A stretch of DNA of 64,000 nucleotides from Rapana venosa (taxonomy: Eukaryota > Mollusca > Gastropoda > Neogastropoda > Muricidae), in contig CM054155.1 in assembly GCA_028751875.1 (NCBI GenBank), positions 52,423,971 through 52,487,970 of the forward strand, given 5' to 3'. Below, piece after piece: positions 59,173 through 64,000 of the stretch; the first letter of the stretch is position 1, and each line of letters begins with the position of its first letter. The notes under the pieces were generated by a model. It ran no database searches. It was not told the DNA's origin and saw only the letters and a list, made by a program, of their open reading frames with translations. A program made the translations under genes and the position numbers.

Positions 59173-59682
59173 AGATTTGAGACGTAAGTTTCTTAATGAT
59201 TCGTCGAGGACTTCCTTTGAACATTGCTACTAAAGCTATACTTCTACTGCTTAGACATAATTTTTCACGATTTATTTTTCATGAACCAAAATACACATTT
59301 AATGTGATAATTTCCTAGAAATTGTTCCGTATATTGATGAATACGAAATTCAAAACGTTGTCGGATATACGCCAGTGAATTGATGTGTGATGATATTCAG
59401 AAATGGGTGTTGTAATGTCTTGTGTATTATTGACTGTGTTGTGTGTTTCAAAATTTAGTGCGTTGATAGTTATGGGTTTATTATTATCAATCGTGTCATG
59501 TTTCCACTCCCCATACGCATTATTCCTTTGTATTGTGGCCTAAGGCCGATGTAAGTGAAGTTGAAGTATTGTAGTTGATGATCTCGGGTGGTATATAACT
59601 GCTGTAAAGTGTTGAAGTCGGGAGGCAGGGGTTACACATTGTTCTTATTAACTATTCATTCTATTTTTTGACCCAAACCAAT
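59173..59682 (+). other. Probable LINE 3' UTR with GGCC-TAA-GGCC hairpin
   Basis: TTTGTATTGTGGCCTAAGGC then CGATGTAAG at 59527-59556 matches TTGTATTGTGGCC...GCCGATGTA at 12191-12216, downstream of a LINE C-terminus there. The inverted GGCC arms would form a short stem. No coding motif. The segment ends at the block B breakpoint (59682/59683). Confidence 0.4.
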
Positions 59683-60747
59683 CCAGTTAGCAGCTTTACT
59701 TTTCAGCAGCAAAGCCCACTGCCTAGGTGTCACCTCAGCTTTGTGCATCCTGAGTTTGTTGATTTTCTGAAGCGGAAAAACTGCCAGATTTTGGCATGCA
59801 TTTTTTTCTGTGCATATTTTGATGAAGGATTGTAAGGCACAAGCAGGAATCTGCACTCAAGGCAATGACAAAGTATAAATGTGCCCATGGGTAGTGCATG
59901 AAGGCCTGTTCGTCATAGTCCAGTGTCTTTGCCTGTAACCAACTCCGTTTTAGCGTGTGTTACGATGGGACTAACTGTCAATCAAGTTAGACAGTGTCTT
60001 TGCTGTAAAAAGTAAAAAGTTGTGTCAATGGAGGGAAACAAACAACATAGACGCGTTTTTTGTGTGTGTATATGTTCGAAGATGAGAATTAATGTGGTTA
60101 TTTGAAAAACGTATCAGCGCAAAGGACCATGAGGAAAGAAACAAGAAATGTCTATACACGAGAATGGAAGACAAAAAGAAAGGAAAACAATGAAAGAAAT
60201 GCAGCACAAAAAGGAAGAAAGAATAATAAGAAAGCACAAATGCAAAGCTCTTGTTTGTGTTTGTGTTACCAAATGGCTTCAAAACCTTGTTTTGCGCACA
60301 AAAGAAGGCACTCATTTTGGCATGGAACGGACAACTCTTGATTTATCAGAAAAATACCCAGACTTTAGTCATAGATTAAGTGTGTCGTTGCACGTACTGT
60401 TTGGAAAGTAAAAGTAAACACCCCATGTGACTTGTTCACAGAACGTATTCGAGATTTGCAAAAAAAGTAACAGTTTGTGCCCCGAAAAACTAGAGCAAAA
60501 TCTGGTGGAGAGGGTGGGGAAAAGAACTCATTGCCATCAAAAAAGGAAAATTAAATAGCAGACAATGGGGAAAATGGACATTTTTGTAAATCGGAATGTC
60601 TCCGATATAAGCTTTTAATTTCGACCCTGTTCACACATTAGTTATGGACGTCTGGGTGATATGTACATACTACATCCTGGGTTTGTACATGAAACAAGTT
60701 GCTATGTAGGTGTTTGTTTTCTGTTGGTAAGATTGTCCACAAGCAAC

Positions 60748-61589
60748 CAGCCGCCATGGCGCAAGTGGTTGCATCTGGGATTTATGAATGGATGGTCTTG
60801 GGGTTCAGAATCCAATGAGAGTCATAGGGGTTGTTTAGGGCTCTGCCGGCTCTACACAGAGGGCGTGTGATGTGGGTCTAAGTGGTAAGATGGGACCAAC
60901 AGTCGAGCTTCATTCACTTAACGATGGGGAGTTTGTGAGGTTTCTTTAAAATTACATGACCATCATCTGCAGGTTTTTGTCTGTATCTCTTGGTAATCGG
61001 TAGACGCCGGGATGGATGATGTAAGCGTCGAGTACAGCTTGTCAAGTAGTCTCTAAGCTCATGCACTTATCAGCAATATCATTACGTATCTTATCATGTA
61101 ATAAAGAATAAAAGCCTCTGATTAGTCTGGTCCCAGTTGCTCTGCTCTAATGGTGGACCTCCAGATTCTGTGTACCATACACTTCTGTGCATGTATGTGG
61201 TGAGTTTGATCAAAACCTTTGGGGTTGGCGGTTCACGGGGACTGGGAACGGTCGTTGGAGGGACGTGGTTGGTGGTTGCTCCGTGAGTGGGCAACTTCAC
61301 ATAATCTGGCTCCGACTGAGCTAATACAGTCATTGTAAGGTGGTATCCAGCCTATGTTTGCTTTGAAACAGGCAATGAACACGACAAGGGACCCTGCAGC
61401 TGTACTGGGGCTCCTCTGTGGTAGCCCCACGGTGGCTGATATTGATGAGCTCCCTGTGGACTTCTGACTGTGGATGTGACATAGCGAAATCTTGGGTATG
61501 GCTGTGACTGATATTGAATGATCTGCGTGGGTACAGCAGGGGACTGGACGTCACAGAAGATGAGGACGCTAAAAGAGATATGATTGTCT
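60748..61589 (+). repeat. tRNA-headed ~850-base repeat (block B copy 2)
   Basis: Identical counterpart of 44364-45205. Confidence 0.75.
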
Positions 61590-61783
61590 AAATTCACAAG
61601 CGGTCAGCTGGGCCTTCCACTTTTGGGCTTCAGTCATTGCAAACAGCACAGTATTGTTACTCTGGAATCTGCCTGCAATGATAGGGCAAGGCTTGGCCAT
61701 TCAGCTGTTTGGGTGTCAGTGGGCGTGGGTGGGGATTTGTCTCTAGGATGCTGATCAGGATCTTTCATTTGCGCGCCTTTGCC

Positions 61784-61976
61784 TCAGTTAGTATAGTACC
61801 CAGCTCACCAACTATGAATAGGTACCTGCCCTCTTTAGAGGTAAGTGAAGGCAAAGCAGCCATGTGAGTGGAGTCAGGTGCTTCTCACAAGATGCTTGGC
61901 CCTAATAAGTCTTTAGACATCTCGCTTACCAAAGAGCGATATGCTTTGGGAACTCTTTTGACTTTACGATAACAAA
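61784..61976 (+). repeat. Possible SINE-derived fragment (block B copy 2)
   Basis: Identical counterpart of 45400-45592. Confidence 0.3.
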
Positions 61977-62483
61977 ACTGGGGAGAAAGAAAACAAACTC
62001 GTAAGTTTTAAGAGACAGAAACAACTACTTTACTTTCCCCCTCGGAGCCTGTTTTAAATCACTCAGTCTCTTTCTTATTTAAAGGCAAACTTTCATAGTC
62101 TAGTCTAGTGATTTCTTTCAACAGGCTAGCCCCCTCCCCCAGCCACCCCCCCCGGGCTATCGCCAAAGGGTTGCCACTAAGTGTCCAGCCAGTAGCGGCT
62201 GGTAGTACCGGGTCTGAATCACAGTCAGTGGGTCCAGTCTCTAAGTCATAGTCTCTTAAGGGCTGTCTCCAGACTGTCCTCTGGGCCTGTTCTTGGGCTT
62301 GTCTCTAGGCACTGTCGGCTGTACAGCCAGAGTCCAGTCCTTAATTGATGATAGGTATCCTGGAATGCAACAATACATCCCGTACTTGCACACGTTAGAG
62401 AGTTGCTTCATTGTTTTCCACATTCCCTCATTAGAGTCACTGGCTTCGTACGGACATCCGCAGGGCGTTCCATGATACTATTG

Positions 62484-62605
62484 CAGAGAAATCCGAACTG
62501 ACTGGCGATTATAAAACTGACTTGAAACTTTAGCTATTTCTAATTGGTGAATTGTGTGATATATGGCACAAGACCCTTTGTCTACCACTCGGCCACCAAG
62601 GCCCT
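62484..62605 (-). repeat. Possible tRNA-Leu/Ser-like SINE head (block B copy 2)
   Basis: Identical counterpart of 46100-46221. Confidence 0.35.
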
Positions 62606-62696
62606 AAGCACTTTACTACATAACGCTGTGTGACATTGCTGATGTTGGCAAAAAGAAAGTCAAGTAAGTAAGTCAGTCAAGTCAAAGCACTTTACT
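62606..62696 (+). mobile_element. Minimal RTE-like tail insertion with 12-base repeats (block B copy 2)
   Basis: Identical counterpart of 46222-46312, with AAGCACTTTACT at 62606-62617 and 62685-62696. Confidence 0.5.
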
Positions 62697-62923
62697 CATC
62701 GCATGATGGGCAATTGCATACTGACAGGCACATGAATACGAATCGCAATGTCGATAGACACCAGAAAGCTACATTTGCATTGTTGTGAATAATTCCAAGA
62801 TTTCTTCAAAATATTAATATCACACAACACTCCAACCTGACTTTTCTAATTCACTCACACTGTACATATGTTAACCACAAGAGACAAACAACACAAAATC
62901 ACAGCAACCTAAACAAACAAAAC

Positions 62924-63005
62924 ACAAACACTCACACACACAACACACACACACAAACACACACGCAAGCATATTGACTCACTCCAGGGGGGGGGGGGGG
63001 GGGGG
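62924..63005. repeat. (CA)n-rich tract and 19-G run (block B copy 2)
   Basis: Same lengths as 46540-46621. Confidence 0.9.
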
Positions 63006-63283
63006 CAATGACTATTAGGCAAGTATTTTAGAGAAATGTGAAAGTAGTAGCTAGTGTATTCGTATTTAAGGAATTTCGAATGACTACTGACACATTGTTT
63101 GCTGGTTTTGTGGGCCTGAAAACGGAATCCTGAGAGCAACAGTTGAAGTTCTGTAAAAAAGCATGGGAGAGTTAGGACAAAAAATGGCTGTCGCCTTTGG
63201 GTACAGGCTGCTGATTGCAGAATGGCTTGAGATCTCTTTGTTCTCCTCCAATTATTTTTAGTCAGGTTTCACATTCTTCCGAA

Positions 63284-64000
63284 AACCCTTTTGTTTGTAG
63301 CATTAGATTATTGTACTAACTGATCCAAAAAGCATAACTTAGTAACACTCTTTATAGAGACTTGTTAAATGTAAGAAAGTATCTTTTTGTTCAACAAATT
63401 TTAATTAGTCAGCTTTTGCAGAATTACCTCGCTGTTGTCCCTTTGGACATACAGTCCCAGTTTAACTTTGTGATCAAAACAGTTCAAGGTACTTAGAATT
63501 CCAAGCGTTTTTAACTTCTTGGATTTATGGATAATGTATTTCTCAGATACACTTAGCTCCAGATATGCCTCATCACTCAATGGGACGGACTCAGTGAAGG
63601 CTGTATGGTGTAGGACTGATCTAGATATGAGAAGCTAAAGAGCACTGTCACCGACACTTTACTAGAAAAGCAGCATTTTATACACCGCTGTTCTGCAATC
63701 ATCTGTGTATAGAATGTACAGAAGTGGCAAGAGGAGAAACCTTTAGAGAACCTGTGAGGTAAGTCTACTGATATATTGTTTTAGGAAAAAAACACGCTGT
63801 GTGGTATGTTGTTAGTATTTCCAATCAGCCAATGACTAGTGATTGTCTTTGTTCAACTTTTGAAAGTGTTTTGTTAACAAGAACATGTGGAGGGCTGCTT
63901 TTGTAATGAAAGCTGAAATAAAGTCAGCTAAAATTATTCTGGTATTAAGAGTCAGTTGTTTCTCTGTGCCGTACAACTTGTTCAAAATGAATGCTTCTTG
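63284..64000 (-). mobile_element. Rex/CR1-like LINE RT fragment, partial (block B copy 2)
   Basis: Counterpart of 46900-47616, containing the thumb words near 63.56 kb and the YTDDCR-like segment near 63.67 kb. The upstream RT fingers lie beyond the window. Confidence 0.6.

Larger units (their letters stand above)
59683..64000 (+). repeat. Duplicated block B, copy 2 (cut by window end)
   Basis: Copy of 43299-47616 at exactly +16384, with the same 19-G run (62987-63005) and CA tract. The left breakpoint falls after ACCCAAACCAAT; the right end is beyond the window. Confidence 0.95.

Overview
The window looks like non-coding, repeat-dense nuclear DNA from an invertebrate animal, probably a mollusc and perhaps a gastropod. 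The reasons are the mixture of decayed L2/CR1-type and RTE-type LINEs, tRNA-headed SINEs whose central core resembles molluscan SINEs, very abundant CA/CT microsatellites, and one EGF-like exon bounded by splice signals. There are no bacterial operons, rRNAs, functional tRNAs or CRISPR arrays. The base-level quality looks like lightly polished long reads: many single-base indels inside recognisable reverse transcriptase frames, long homopolymers, and a 500-base N gap. Breaks in the LINE frames may therefore be partly sequencing error.

Layout. 1-1748 is a noisy third copy of the sequence at about 16.7-18.5 kb, cut by the N gap (1749-2248). 2.2-9.85 kb holds a piece of L1-like ORF1, an L2 fragment, CA arrays and a very AT- and homopolymer-rich stretch. 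9854-19827 is block A, repeated at 26232-36197. Its first 8772 bases match with no visible indel at a constant offset of 16378, including the microsatellites; identity then drops. Block A contains a degraded L1/Tx1-like LINE end, SINE pieces, a near-complete minus-strand L2-type LINE (about 13.87-17.92 kb), an about 850-base tRNA-headed repeat and an RTE fragment. The interval 19.8-26.2 kb holds a SINE, a candidate exon, a BovB-like RTE end, a second L2 copy and a LINE ending in a zinc-finger-like motif. 36.2-43.3 kb holds RTE fragments, a LINE interrupted by the tRNA-headed repeat, the EGF-like exon and an endonuclease fragment. 43299-47616 is block B, repeated at 59683-64000 (offset exactly 16384) and cut by the window end. 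46.9-54.1 kb contains a Rex/CR1-like RT fragment and an RTE inserted in opposite orientation into another RTE. 55.2-58.5 kb is a 36-base minisatellite of roughly 75 units, itself interrupted by an L2 3' end. 58.5-59.7 kb is mostly unassigned.

Host coding content is close to nil: one good exon candidate (41879-42013, minus) and one weak one (20405-20553, plus). Everything else recognisably protein-like derives from non-LTR retrotransposons. The most novel-looking items are the about 850-base tRNA-headed repeat family (at least five placements besides the duplicated copies), an L2 lineage that carries a (CA)n array at the same place in its 3' region in two copies, the 36-base minisatellite with four open frames, and the two perfect duplications whose spacings are 2^14-6 and 2^14 bases. 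The duplications are more likely an assembly effect than biology.
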